Source of the DNA: JBMOOG01 sp049324535
GTDB lineage: Bacteria; Pseudomonadota; Alphaproteobacteria; Rhodobacterales; Rhodobacteraceae
Length of the DNA: 64,000 bases
Assembly (NCBI GenBank): GCA_049324535.1
Contig: JBMOOG010000019.1
Coordinates: 211,207 to 275,206, forward strand
Direction of reading: 5' to 3'
The notes under the pieces are model-generated. The model searched no databases and had not been told where the DNA came from. It was given only the letters and a program-made list of their open reading frames with translations. Below, one piece after another: positions 55,520-63,791 of the stretch; the first letter of the stretch is position 1, and each line of letters begins with the position of its first letter. Both the position numbers and the translations under genes were made by a program.

Positions 55520-55603
55520 TGGTGCCCGAGGCGAGACTCGAACTCGCATGCCTTGCGGCGACGGATTTTGAATCCGCTGCGTCTACCATTCCGCCACTCG
55601 GGC
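55520..55603 (-). tRNA. tRNA-Leu (anticodon CAA)
   Basis: The minus strand folds as a class II tRNA. Acceptor stem GCCCGAG/CTCGGGC, D-arm region with GTGGCGGAATGGTAGACGC, anticodon stem GCGGA/TCCGT around the loop TTCAAAA, a long variable arm (CGCCGCAAGGCATG), and T-arm GCGAGTTCGAGTCTCGC. The discriminator A and CCA are encoded. Anticodon CAA reads UUG, a rare Leu codon in this G+C-rich genome. Confidence 0.97.
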
Positions 55604-55648
55604 CACCGCGGCCGGTCTAGCCGCTGGCCGTCCGGCTGGCAAGAAGGG

Positions 55649-56503
55649 TCAGAGCTGGGGGGCCGAGAAGGTGTCGCAGCTGGCGATGTCGCCGCTCTGG
55701 AACCCGTTGGCGAACCAGCGCTGGCGCTGCTCGGACGAGCCGTGCGTGAAGCTGTCGGGCATCGGCACCCGTCCGGCGTTGCGCATCAGCGTGTCGTCCC
55801 CGATCCGCGCGGCCGCGTTGACCGCCTCCTCGACGTCGCCCGGCTCGACCGAGCCGAAACGGGCCGCCGCCTGCCGCGCCCAGACGCCGGCAAAGCAGTC
55901 GGCCTGAAGCTCGATCATCACCGAGATCGCGTTCGACTCGGCCTCGCTCACCTGCTGGCGGACCTGGGTCGCCTTGCCCAGAAAGCCCAGCTGATCCTGC
56001 ACGGCGTGGCCGATCTCGTGCGCGACCACATAGGCCGCGGCGAAGTCGCCCTTGGCGCCGAGTTGCCGCGACAGGGTCGAGAAGAAATCGGTGTCGAGAT
56101 AGACCTTCTTGTCGATCGGGCAGTAGAACGGCCCGGTCGCCCCGGAGGCGTTGCCGCAGGGCGACTGGGTGACGCCCTTGTAGAGAACCAGCGTCACCGG
56201 CTGGTAGGGCCGGCCGATCTGGGACTGGAAGATCCCCGACCAGACCTCCTCGGTGTCAGCCAGCGTCACCGAGACGAACTGGCCGGCCTGCTGGTCGGCC
56301 TCGGTCAGCGGCTCGCTCGACTGGATCTCGGCGCCGCCGCCAAGGCCGCCGCCGTTCAGAAGCGGCGTCACGTCGATTCCGAGAAACCAGCCGATCAGCA
56401 GAACCGCGATGAGTCCGACACCGCCGATGCCCCCGGCCCGGCCGACGCTCATCGACCGCCGGTCCTCGATGTTGTCGCTGCCGCGCCGCCCCTGCCACTT
56501 CAT
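55649..56503 (-). CDS. YpfJ-type neutral zinc metallopeptidase
   Basis: A 284-residue protein. N-terminal membrane helix (IGGVGLIAVLLIGWFLGIDV, about 30-50), then the zinc site AYVVAHEIGHAVQDQLG with HEIGH near 170 and a downstream ELQADCFAGVWA containing the third ligand. The end EQRQRWFANGFQSGDIASCDTF is family-typical. ATG 56503 follows GGAGGGG by 5 bases. An earlier in-frame ATG at 56533 is less likely. Biological role unknown. Confidence 0.92.
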   Translation of the reverse strand: MKWQGRRGSDNIEDRRSMSVGRAGGIGGVGLIAVLLIGWFLGIDVTPLLNGGGLGGGAEIQSSEPLTEADQQAGQFVSVTLADTEEVWSGIFQSQIGRPYQPVTLVLYKGVTQSPCGNASGATGPFYCPIDKKVYLDTDFFSTLSRQLGAKGDFAAAYVVAHEIGHAVQDQLGFLGKATQVRQQVSEAESNAISVMIELQADCFAGVWARQAAARFGSVEPGDVEEAVNAAARIGDDTLMRNAGRVPMPDSFTHGSSEQRQRWFANGFQSGDIASCDTFSAPQL

Positions 56504-56633
56504 GACCACCCCTCCGAACACCCTGACCGACACTAACCCGTGATCGCGGGTGTGGAAAAGCTCCGCCTTGCGCTGCTTGACGCGCCCGGCGCGTCATGGC
56601 CTATGGGCACGGGAGCGATGGGACGCCGGGCCG

Positions 56634-57221
56634 ATGTTTCGCAGACTGTATCTCTGGACGCTGGCCTGGGCCCGCACCCCACAGGCCCCGGTGGCGCTGG
56701 GCGCGGTCTCCTTCGTCGAAAGCTCGGTCTTTCCGATCCCGGCCGATGTGCTTTTCGTGCCCATGTGCGCGGCCCATCCCGAACGGTCGATGCGCTTTGC
56801 GTTCATCGCGACCGTCACCTCGGTTCTCGGCGGCATTCTCGGCTGGGCGATCGGCTACTACGCCTTCGACCTGATCGCCCGCCCGATCCTCGAGTTCTAC
56901 GGCAAGATGGACGCCTTCGAGGCGCTGTCGTCCTCGACGGGACAGAGCGCGATCCTGCTGATGCTGGTGACCTCGGGCCTGTCGCATCTTCCGCCGATGA
57001 AGGTGGTGACGATCCTGTCGGGCGTGGTGGGGTTCAGCCTGCCGCTCTTCATCCTCTCGGCGATCGTGGCGCGGGGGGCGCGCTTCTACGCCCTCGCCTG
57101 GCTTCTGCGCCGCTACGGGACCGCGATCCTCGGCTTCATCGAGCGCCGTTTCGCCTGGGTGGCCCTGGGCGTCGCGATCGTCGGCACCCTGGCCTATCTT
57201 CTGCTGAGGCATCACCTGTGA
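56634..57221 (+). CDS. YqaA/DedA-like VTT-domain membrane protein
   Basis: A 195-residue polytopic protein with the family features SFVESSVFPIPADVLFVPMC near 27 and TSVLGGILGWAIGYYAFD near 65. A GLSHLPPMKVVTILSG stretch carries the re-entrant motif. Probably a lipid or solute carrier; substrate unknown. Its stop overlaps the dsbB GTG, so the two are coupled. It is the second DedA-superfamily gene in the window. Confidence 0.87.
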   Translation: MFRRLYLWTLAWARTPQAPVALGAVSFVESSVFPIPADVLFVPMCAAHPERSMRFAFIATVTSVLGGILGWAIGYYAFDLIARPILEFYGKMDAFEALSSSTGQSAILLMLVTSGLSHLPPMKVVTILSGVVGFSLPLFILSAIVARGARFYALAWLLRRYGTAILGFIERRFAWVALGVAIVGTLAYLLLRHHL

Positions 57222-57676
57222 CGGGACGCGCGCTCATATTCCTTGCCGCAGCCGGGTCGGCCGCGCTGCTGACGGGGGCCTTCGTCTTCCAGGCGCTGGG
57301 CTATCCGCCCTGCCACCTCTGCCTGCTTCAGCGCTGGCCGCACCTTGCGGCGCTCATTGTCGGGGCGCTGGCGCTCTGGCAGGGCTGGCGCTGGCTGCCC
57401 TGGGCGGGCGCGGCGGCGGCCGGCCTGTCGGGCCTGATCGCGGTCTACCACACCGGGGTCGAGCGCCGGTGGTGGGCCGGCCCGGACAGCTGCACGTCGC
57501 AGCGGGTGGATGGCCTGACGCCCGAGGAACTCCTCAACCACATCATGGCCGCGCCGCTCGTCCGCTGCGACGAGCCGGCGTGGATGCTCTTCGGCCTGTC
57601 GATGGCCTCGTGGAACGCCATCCTGTCGTTTGCGCTGGTGGCGGTCTGGGTCGCGGCGGCGCGGCGGACGGCCTAG
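57218..57676 (+). CDS. dsbB: Disulfide bond formation protein DsbB
   Basis: Reoxidises DsbA and passes electrons to quinone. 152 residues with four membrane helices. The first redox pair is PPCHLCLLQRWPH near 29-36. The second pair is DSCTSQR near 90 and LVRCDEPAW near 115. GTG start inside the end of the upstream VTT gene. Ends in the CTAG shared with the stop of the lrp gene. Confidence 0.92.
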   Translation: MTGRALIFLAAAGSAALLTGAFVFQALGYPPCHLCLLQRWPHLAALIVGALALWQGWRWLPWAGAAAAGLSGLIAVYHTGVERRWWAGPDSCTSQRVDGLTPEELLNHIMAAPLVRCDEPAWMLFGLSMASWNAILSFALVAVWVAAARRTA

Positions 57677-58113
57677 CGCCGTCCCGCCCGCCGGGTCGAG
57701 AGCAGAAGGCTCGTCTCGCTGGCGGTGACGCCCTCGAGCCCGCGGATGCGGAACAGGATCGCGTCCAGTTCCTCGAGCGTGCGCGCGCCGATCTCGGCGA
57801 TCAGGTCCCAGCGGCCGTTGGTCGAATGCACCGCCTGCACCTCGGGCAGGCCGGTCAGCCGCCCCATGATCCGCTCGGCGCCCCGCCCCTCGATCCCGAT
57901 GAACATCAGCGCGCGCACCGGATGCGGGGTGACGTCGCCGCGGGTCAGGACGGTGAAGCCCGCGATCTCGCCCCTCTCGGTCAGCCGCTCCATCCGGGCC
58001 CGGACCGTGGCGCGCGCGATCCCGAGCCGCGCGGCCAGATCGGACAGGGCCAGACGCCCGTCGCGGCGCAGTTCGGCGATCAGCCGCTGATCGACTTCGT
58101 CCAGATCGCTCAA
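57673..58113 (-). CDS. Lrp/AsnC-family regulator
   Basis: A 146-residue regulator: winged HTH (LSDLAARLGIARATVRARMERL, about 20-42) and a C-terminal RAM ligand domain (about 65-140) with ALMFIGIEGRG and VHSTNGRWDLIAEI. The TTG at 58113 (SDLDEVDQRLIAELRRDG) is chosen, with AAAGGGG upstream. The open frame continues further but without family sequence. It is divergent from arginase-ornithine cyclodeaminase, so it probably responds to an amino acid and controls them, as such neighbours usually do. Confidence 0.9.
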   Translation of the reverse strand: MSDLDEVDQRLIAELRRDGRLALSDLAARLGIARATVRARMERLTERGEIAGFTVLTRGDVTPHPVRALMFIGIEGRGAERIMGRLTGLPEVQAVHSTNGRWDLIAEIGARTLEELDAILFRIRGLEGVTASETSLLLSTRRAGRR

Positions 58114-58216
58114 TTCCGTCGCCCCTTTGGCAAAAACGCTGCTCGCACTGACAATACGCAGGCTGGATTGCCGCGCAAGGTGGCGGAATAGTGGGGCGCG
58201 AACAAGGGAGAGGCGC

Positions 58217-59140
58217 ATGGGACGGACCTGCATCCTGATCGGAGCACCGGTCGACAGCGGCCAGAAGCGGGCCGGGTGCCTGATGGGGCCGGCGGCCTAC
58301 CGGGTGGCCGGGCTGGCGTCAAGCCTGCGCGACATCGGCCACGATCCGCAGGACTGGGGCGACGTGGCGCCGGCGCCGGTCCGTCCGGCCGCCTGCCCCA
58401 ACCCGGCGGTGCATTCGCTGCCCGAGACCATCGCCTGGACCGAGGCGCTGGCCGCAATCGGGCGTAAGGCGATGGCCGAGGGCTTTCCCATTTTCCTCGG
58501 CGGGGACCACTCGCTGTCGCTGGGCAGCGTCGCCGGGGTCGCGGCCCATGCGCAGGCCGCGGGACGGCCGCTTTTCGTGCTGTGGCTCGACGCGCATTCC
58601 GACTTCCACACGCCCCTGTCCACCCAGAGCGGCAACCTGCACGGCACGCCGCTCGCTTACATCGCCGGCAAGCCGGGATTCGACGCCTTCGCCCCGTTTC
58701 CGGCGCCGGTGCCGACCGACCGCATCTGCCTGTTCGGCATCCGGTCGGTGGACGCCGCCGAGCACGGCGCGCTTCTGGACACCGACGCCACCATCTGCGA
58801 CATGCGCGTGCTGGACGAGCGCGGCATCATCGCCCCCCTGCGCGAGTTCCTCGACCAGGTGCATGCCGCGAACGGGCTGCTGCATGTCTCGCTGGACGTC
58901 GACTTCCTCGACCCGGCAATCGCGCCGGCGGTGGGTACCACCGTGCCGGGCGGAACCACCTTCCGCGAGGCGCATCTGGTGATGGAACTCCTGCACGAAT
59001 CGGGGCTGGTCAGCTCGCTCGACCTCGTCGAGCTGAACCCCTTTCTCGACGATCGCGGCATGACCGCGCGGCTCATGGTCGATCTGGTCGGATCGCTGAT
59101 GGGGCGCAAGGTCTTCGACCGCCCGACCCGGAGCAAGTGA
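58217..59140 (+). CDS. rocF: Arginase RocF
   Basis: Hydrolyses arginine to ornithine and urea with a dimanganese centre. Metal-site motifs GGDHSLSLG near 97, WLDAHSDFHTP near 122, and LDVDFLDPAIAPAVGTT with TFREAH near 230-260 are all intact. 307 residues. AGGGAGAGG precedes the ATG at 58217. Its stop overlaps the ornithine cyclodeaminase ATG by one base. Confidence 0.96.
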   Translation: MGRTCILIGAPVDSGQKRAGCLMGPAAYRVAGLASSLRDIGHDPQDWGDVAPAPVRPAACPNPAVHSLPETIAWTEALAAIGRKAMAEGFPIFLGGDHSLSLGSVAGVAAHAQAAGRPLFVLWLDAHSDFHTPLSTQSGNLHGTPLAYIAGKPGFDAFAPFPAPVPTDRICLFGIRSVDAAEHGALLDTDATICDMRVLDERGIIAPLREFLDQVHAANGLLHVSLDVDFLDPAIAPAVGTTVPGGTTFREAHLVMELLHESGLVSSLDLVELNPFLDDRGMTARLMVDLVGSLMGRKVFDRPTRSK

Positions 59141-60189
59141 TGCCCTCTCTCAACACCGTGCCTTTCGTCAATGTCGAGAACATGATGCGGCTCGTCCTTC
59201 ACATCGGGGTCGAGCGGTTCATGGCCGATCTGGCCGAGGAGATCGCCGCCGATTTCCGCCGCTGGCCCGAGTTCGACAAGACGCCCCGGGTCGCCAGCCA
59301 TTCGCCGGTGGGGGTGATCGAGCTCATGCCCACGTCGGACGGACGGCAGTACGGGTTCAAGTATGTGAACGGCCACCCGGCCAACACGCGCGAGGGCTTG
59401 CAGACGGTGACGGCCTTCGGGCTTCTGGCCGATGTGGCCACGGGCTATCCGGTGCTTCTGTCCGAGATGACCATCCTGACCGCGCTGCGGACGGCCGCCA
59501 TGTCGGCCCTGGCCGCACGCACGCTCGCACCGAAAGGTGCGCGGGCGATGGCGCTCATTGGCAACGGGGCGCAGGCCGAGTTCCAGGCCCTGGCCTTTCG
59601 GGCGATCTGCGGGATCGAGGAGGTGCGCCTTTACGACTGCGATCCGGCGGCGACGCGGAAATGCGCAGCCAATCTCGAGGGTTGCGGCCTGACCCTCGTG
59701 CCCTGCGGGAGCGCCGAGGAGGCGATCCTCGGCGCGCAGATCCTGACCACCGTCACCGCCGACAAGCGGCGCGCGCAGATCCTTTCCGACAACATGGTCG
59801 GCACCGGCGTGCATGTGAACGCGGTCGGCGGCGACTGCCCCGGCAAGACCGAGCTGGCCCCCGAGATCCTGCGCAGGTCTTCGATCTTCGTCGAGTATGC
59901 CCCGCAGACCCGCATCGAGGGCGAGATCCAGCAGCTTGCGCCCGACCATCCGGTGACCGAGCTCTGGCGGGTGCTGGCGGGTCTTGCGCCGGGGCGGCAG
60001 GGCGACCGCGAAGTGACGGTCTTCGACAGCGTGGGCTTCGCGGTCGAGGACTTCTCGGCGCTGCGCTACGTGCACCGGTCGCTGGCGGGGCTGCCCTACA
60101 GCGAACCGCTGGACATGATCGCCGACCCCGACGACCCGCGCGACCTTTACGGGATGCTCATGCGCGCGCGGGCACGGGCCGCGGCCTGA
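59140..60189 (+). CDS. ocd: Ornithine cyclodeaminase
   Basis: Turns ornithine into proline and ammonia, the step after arginase. 349 residues of the ocd/mu-crystallin family: start PFVNVENMMRLVLHIG, FKYVNGHPANTREGLQTVTAFG, NAD-binding ALIGNGAQAEFQALAF near 135, and the C-terminal VFDSVGFAVEDFSALRYVH. It is coupled to rocF, giving an arginine-to-proline operon under the divergent Lrp-type regulator. Confidence 0.95.
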   Translation: MPSLNTVPFVNVENMMRLVLHIGVERFMADLAEEIAADFRRWPEFDKTPRVASHSPVGVIELMPTSDGRQYGFKYVNGHPANTREGLQTVTAFGLLADVATGYPVLLSEMTILTALRTAAMSALAARTLAPKGARAMALIGNGAQAEFQALAFRAICGIEEVRLYDCDPAATRKCAANLEGCGLTLVPCGSAEEAILGAQILTTVTADKRRAQILSDNMVGTGVHVNAVGGDCPGKTELAPEILRRSSIFVEYAPQTRIEGEIQQLAPDHPVTELWRVLAGLAPGRQGDREVTVFDSVGFAVEDFSALRYVHRSLAGLPYSEPLDMIADPDDPRDLYGMLMRARARAAA

Positions 60190-60319
60190 CCCCGCCCGCC
60201 GGTCGCGCCGGCCGGGGGCGGAGAGGCGGCCGGCCCTGTCCGGGCGCCGGCGTGCGGCACCCGTTGCGGCCCGGCGGCCGGCCCGTCATGATCGCCCGGA
60301 CCGAACGTGGAGAACGCCG

Positions 60320-61096
60320 ATGGAGTTGCCGATCAACCGGTTCAAGCGCCGCCTGAAGGCCGGCGAGCAACAGATCGGTCTCTGGTGCACGGTCCCCGAC
60401 CCCTCGGTCGTCGAGGCGCTGGCCGGCGCGGGCTTCGACTGGATCGTGCTCGACACCGAGCACACGCCGGTCGAGGTCAGCGCGGTCTTGCCGCTCCTTC
60501 AGGCCGCGGCGCCGCATCCGGTGTCCTGCGTGGTGCGGCCGGTGGTGAACGACACCGCGCTCATCAAGCGCCATCTCGACCAGGGGGCGCAGACCATCCT
60601 TCTGCCCTACGTGCAGTCGCGCGCCGAGGCGGAAGCGGCGGTGCGCGCCGTGCGCTATCCGCCCGCCGGGCTGCGCGGCGTGGCCGGCACCATGCGCGCG
60701 GCCGGGTTCGGCCGGGTGCGGGACTACACCGCCCGCGCCGATGCGGAGATCTGCCTTCTGGTGCAGGTCGAGACCGGCGAGGCGCTGGCGCAACTGGACG
60801 CGATCGCGACGACGCCCGGCGTGGACGGGGTGTTCATCGGGCCTTCGGATCTGGCGGCCAGCCTCGGCCACCCCGGCAACCCCGGCCATCCCGAGGTGCG
60901 CGCGGCGATCCTGGACGCGATCGCACGGCTTGCGGCGCTGGGCGTGCCGTCGGGGATCCTGACGCTGGACACGGGGTTCGCGCGCGACTGCATGGCGGCG
61001 GGGACGCGCTTCACCGCGGTCGGGCTCGACATGGCGCTCCTGGTCGGTGCGGCCGACCGGCTGGCGGCGGCGTTCCGGGCCGGCGCCGCCCGCTGA
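60320..61096 (+). CDS. HpcH/HpaI-family class II aldolase
   Basis: A 258-residue metal-dependent aldolase. FDWIVLDTEHTPVE holds the active His near 46. CVVRPVVND carries the catalytic Arg. The metal ligands are in VQVETGEAL and FIGPSDLAASLG. RGVAGTMRAAGFGR is the loop specific to the HpaI group. It cleaves 2-keto-4-hydroxy acids such as 4-hydroxy-2-oxoheptanedioate; the true substrate is unclear. No aromatic degradation genes are nearby. Confidence 0.92.
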   Translation: MELPINRFKRRLKAGEQQIGLWCTVPDPSVVEALAGAGFDWIVLDTEHTPVEVSAVLPLLQAAAPHPVSCVVRPVVNDTALIKRHLDQGAQTILLPYVQSRAEAEAAVRAVRYPPAGLRGVAGTMRAAGFGRVRDYTARADAEICLLVQVETGEALAQLDAIATTPGVDGVFIGPSDLAASLGHPGNPGHPEVRAAILDAIARLAALGVPSGILTLDTGFARDCMAAGTRFTAVGLDMALLVGAADRLAAAFRAGAAR

Positions 61097-61100
61097 GAGC

Positions 61101-61158
61101 GGCGCCCTGCCGGCGACCCGCACCCGCCCCATTTCCGCCCGTATTTGCGGCGACAAGG
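61101..61158 (+). repeat. Degenerate gene-end element after the aldolase
   Basis: GCGCC/GGCG-like pairing, a C-rich run, then CCCGTATTTGCGGCGACAAGG. The CCC-G-TATTTGCG core and a purine tail resemble the elements at 12.8 and 33.4 kb, but the hairpin and tail are weak. Low confidence. Confidence 0.35.
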
Positions 61159-61181
61159 GCCGTGGGTGTTCCGAGGGTGCC

Positions 61182-61328
61182 ATGTCGTTTCTCAGCCAGA
61201 TTTCCTTCGACGAGATTGCCGCCAGCCTGCTGGTCTGCCTTGTTCTGCGCGAAGTCCTGATCCTTGCCCTGCCCGACCGCATCGCCGGCCCGGGCGGATG
61301 GCTGATCGACACCGGCCGCGAGGACTGA
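61182..61328 (+). CDS. Small single-membrane-segment protein
   Basis: A 48-residue protein: polar start MSFLSQISFDEIAA, one hydrophobic segment (SLLVCLVLREVLILALP), then DRIAGPGGWLIDTGRED. GAGGGTG lies just before the ATG. No family recognised. The frame and Shine-Dalgarno make it plausible, and similar tiny inner-membrane proteins are common. Neighbours are unrelated. Confidence 0.6.
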   Translation: MSFLSQISFDEIAASLLVCLVLREVLILALPDRIAGPGGWLIDTGRED

Positions 61329-61414
61329 GTGCGCGCGGATCCGGGTTTCGGTTTGATCCGGCCCGCCACCGGCCCGTATAAGGTGGGAATGATCCGGCCT
61401 GCGGGGCACCTCCT

Positions 61415-61909
61415 ATGAATCACATCCCCGCCGATCACGACGGCGCGCGCGCCCTGCGGGACGCTCTCGGCCACTATGCGACCGGGGTGACGGTGGTGAC
61501 GACCGTCGGGCCCGACGGGCCGGTGGGAATCACGGCCAACAGCTTCACCTCGGTGTCGCTCGATCCGCCGCTGGTGCTCTGGTGCCCGGCGCGGCAATCG
61601 GCGCGCTTCGACGCCTTCGTGTCGGCCCGCCACTACGCGATCCACGTGCTGGCGTCCGACCAGTTGCCGCTCTGCCGCCATTTCTCGCGGTCGGGTGGCG
61701 GCTTCGAGGGGTTCGGCGCCGCGCGCACGCCCGAGGGTCTGCCCGCCCTGCCCGGCGTCCTGGCGCGGTTCGACTGCGAGGCTCATGCGGGCCATGACGG
61801 CGGCGACCATGCGATCCTCGTCGGGAGGGTCCTGCGGGCCGAGACCCGGGAAGGCGCGCCGCTGATCTTCTGGGGCGGCCGCTACGGCGACTTCCTGCAC
61901 AACGGCTGA
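61415..61909 (+). CDS. Flavin reductase-like protein (FMN-binding split barrel)
   Basis: A 164-residue protein of the HpaC/flavin_reduct family: LRDALGHYATGVTVVTT near 14, GITANSFTSVSLDPPLVLWC near 38 (flavin-binding loop), YAIHVLASDQLPLCRHFS near 73, and the end LIFWGGRYGDFLHNG. It supplies reduced flavin to an oxygenase. No such partner is adjacent. The bases before the ATG read CACCTCCT, the opposite of a Shine-Dalgarno, so initiation is weak or the start is misplaced. Confidence 0.9.
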   Translation: MNHIPADHDGARALRDALGHYATGVTVVTTVGPDGPVGITANSFTSVSLDPPLVLWCPARQSARFDAFVSARHYAIHVLASDQLPLCRHFSRSGGGFEGFGAARTPEGLPALPGVLARFDCEAHAGHDGGDHAILVGRVLRAETREGAPLIFWGGRYGDFLHNG

Positions 61910-61926
61910 GCCCGAGCCCCGCGGCG

Positions 61927-63192
61927 TCAGCCCCGCACGAACACGGCAAGGTCCGCGACGTTGGTGCCGGTCGGGCCGGTGACCACAAGATCGCCGAGGG
62001 TCCGCAGCGCGGCATGGCTGTCGTTGTCGGCCAGCGCCGCCTCGAGGTCGAGGCCGCGGCTGCGGGCGCGCGCCGGCGTCGTGTCGTCGCTGACCCCCCC
62101 GGCCGCATCGGTCGGGCCGTCGCGACCGTCGGTTCCGGCCGCGAGGAAGGCCCAGGGCCCGGCAAGCCGCCGGTCCGCGGCGGCCAGCGCGAAGCGCAGC
62201 GCCAGTTCCTGGTTGCGTCCGCCCTGGCCGCTGCCGGTCACCCGCACCGTCGTCTCGCCGCCGAAGGCCATCGCCGTCCCCGGGGCGAGCGCCTGCACCG
62301 CCGCGAGGATCTCGTGCGCGGCGTCCTCGACATCGCCGGTCAGCGGCCGCGGCCAGACCCGGGCGCCGGCCGCGGCCATGGCCGCGAGCGACTGCGTGTT
62401 GGACCCGACCAGCCGGTTGTCGGCGGCCGGCACCGGCGAAGGATCCGCCGGAAGAAGCAGGTGCCGGCGGACGCTTTCGGGCGCCCGGTCCCAGACCCCG
62501 TGCAGATCGAGGATCGCCCGTGCCAGCGCCCGGTCGCCCAGCGGCGCCACGGTCGGACCGGAGGCGATGGCGCGCAGGTCGTCGCCCACGACATCCGACA
62601 GGATCAGCGCCGTGACCGTGCCGGGCGCCGCGAGCCGCGCAAGCCCGCCCCCCTTCAGGCGCGAGAGGTTCTGGCGCACCAGATTGATCTCGCCGATCTC
62701 GGCCCCGCTGGCCAGTAGCAGCCGCGTGACCGCGATCTTGTCGTCGAGAGACACGCCCTCGACCGGGGCGGGCAGCAGCGCGGAGCCGCCGCCCGAGATC
62801 AGCGCCAGAACCTGATCGCGGGGGCCGAGCTCGCGCAGCGCCGCGATCACCGCCTCGGCCGCCGCCGCGCCGCGCGCGTCCGGGACCGGGTGGCCGGCCG
62901 CGATCACCCGCATCCCCGACACCGGGCGGTCGTTGCCGTCCTGGGTCACGACGATCGCGTCGGTCACCACATGCTCGCCGGTGGCGGCCAGCGCGGCGCG
63001 GGCGGCGACCGCCATCGCGGGGGCGGCCTTGCCGATGGCAATGACCAGCCGGCGCCCTCCGGGGCCGGGCGGCGGAAGCGGCCGGGCGCGCAGCGCCTCG
63101 GTCACCGCGCGCGCAGGATCGGCCGCGGCAAGCCCCACCCGGAACAGGCGCAGCGCCTCGGCGCGCAATCGGTCGTGAACCCCATCCCCCAT
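61927..63192 (-). CDS. ttuD: Glycerate 2-kinase, MOFRL family (TtuD-like)
   Basis: Phosphorylates glycerate in hydroxypyruvate/glycerate metabolism. 421 residues: N-terminal DUF4147 domain with VIAIGKAAPAMAVAA near 50 and LISGGGSALLPAPVEGVSLDDK near 127, and the C-terminal MOFRL block GGRNQELALRFAL and AAGTDGRDGPTDAAGG. ATG 63192 is chosen; in-frame sequence beyond it is promoter of the divergent regulator. The name is by family only. Confidence 0.92.
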   Translation of the reverse strand: MGDGVHDRLRAEALRLFRVGLAAADPARAVTEALRARPLPPPGPGGRRLVIAIGKAAPAMAVAARAALAATGEHVVTDAIVVTQDGNDRPVSGMRVIAAGHPVPDARGAAAAEAVIAALRELGPRDQVLALISGGGSALLPAPVEGVSLDDKIAVTRLLLASGAEIGEINLVRQNLSRLKGGGLARLAAPGTVTALILSDVVGDDLRAIASGPTVAPLGDRALARAILDLHGVWDRAPESVRRHLLLPADPSPVPAADNRLVGSNTQSLAAMAAAGARVWPRPLTGDVEDAAHEILAAVQALAPGTAMAFGGETTVRVTGSGQGGRNQELALRFALAAADRRLAGPWAFLAAGTDGRDGPTDAAGGVSDDTTPARARSRGLDLEAALADNDSHAALRTLGDLVVTGPTGTNVADLAVFVRG

Positions 63193-63273
63193 GGCCGGCG
63201 AGCATCCCCGAAAGCCGGCGCGCCGTAAAGTGGCGGCCTCCGGGCGCCGGAGAGGCGGACCCTCGCTCGGGGC

Positions 63274-63303
63274 TTGGCAACCGGCCGCTTGCATGCATAT
63301 AAT
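63274..63303 (+). promoter_or_regulatory. Sigma-70-type promoter of the SqrR-like gene
   Basis: TTGGCA (63274-63279), an 18-base spacer, and TATAAT (63298-63303), matching the consensus at 5 of 6 and 6 of 6. It faces the regulator, whose ATG is at 63410, giving a leader of about 100 bases. Confidence 0.65.
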
Positions 63304-63318
63304 TTCACCAATTCGAAT
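63303..63318 (+). promoter_or_regulatory. SqrR-like box over the regulator's own start site
   Basis: TTTC - 8 bases - GAAT matches ATTC-N8-GAAT at 7 of 8 positions. It begins at the last base of the TATAAT and would cover the transcription start, as expected for autorepression. Confidence 0.5.
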
Positions 63319-63409
63319 ATGTCCTGTGCGGTTCGGGCGACCCGGCGACCGGATCGCCGTGAACCGGGCGCGGGGGCAGGATGCGGGACGCAGGCAAGGA
63401 CGGCGACCG

Positions 63410-63787
63410 ATGACGATGGAACTGGGCCAGTCGGACACTGACCGCAGCGACGGGTGCGACCTGACGATCCCGGCCGAGATGATTGCCCGGGCCGAGGAGG
63501 CGTCGCAATACCTCAAGGCGCTGGCCCATGAGGGCCGGCTGATGATCCTGTGCCACCTGTCCTCGGGCGAGAAGTCGGTGACCGAGCTCGAGGAGCTTCT
63601 GGACACCCGCCAGGCCGCGGTCAGCCAGCAGCTTGCCCGGCTGCGGGCCGAGAACCTCGTCACCTGCCGCCGCGACGGCAAGGCGATGTTCTATTCGCTG
63701 AGCGATCCGCGCGCGGCCCGCCTCATCGGTGTCGTCTACGACATGTTCTGCACCTTCCAGGCGCCGCGGCCGGCCGCGGCGGGCTGA
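63410..63787 (+). CDS. sqrR: ArsR-family persulfide sensor, SqrR-like
   Basis: A 125-residue regulator with the winged-helix motif VTELEELLDTRQAAVSQQLARLR (about 57-79). Cysteines are C16, C48, C86 and C114. C16, C48 and C114 sit exactly 7 residues beyond the C9, C41 and C107 I recall for Rhodobacter capsulatus SqrR. There the last two form a polysulfide bridge that releases DNA. BigR-type relatives share this pair. Strong promoter and an operator-like box lie upstream. ATG 63410 is chosen, and ATG 63416 is possible. A SQR-like target operon lies at 36 kb. Confidence 0.85.
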   Translation: MTMELGQSDTDRSDGCDLTIPAEMIARAEEASQYLKALAHEGRLMILCHLSSGEKSVTELEELLDTRQAAVSQQLARLRAENLVTCRRDGKAMFYSLSDPRAARLIGVVYDMFCTFQAPRPAAAG

Positions 63788-63791
63788 CCGG

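Noticed and set aside
60158..63298. A 1046-codon minus-strand open frame across four genes
   Set aside because: Only compositional. The real minus-strand glycerate kinase is in another frame, and the aldolase and flavin reductase on the plus strand are well supported.
63191..63409. Longer N-terminus for the SqrR-like regulator
   Set aside because: It would run through the promoter and operator-like box and is not family-like.
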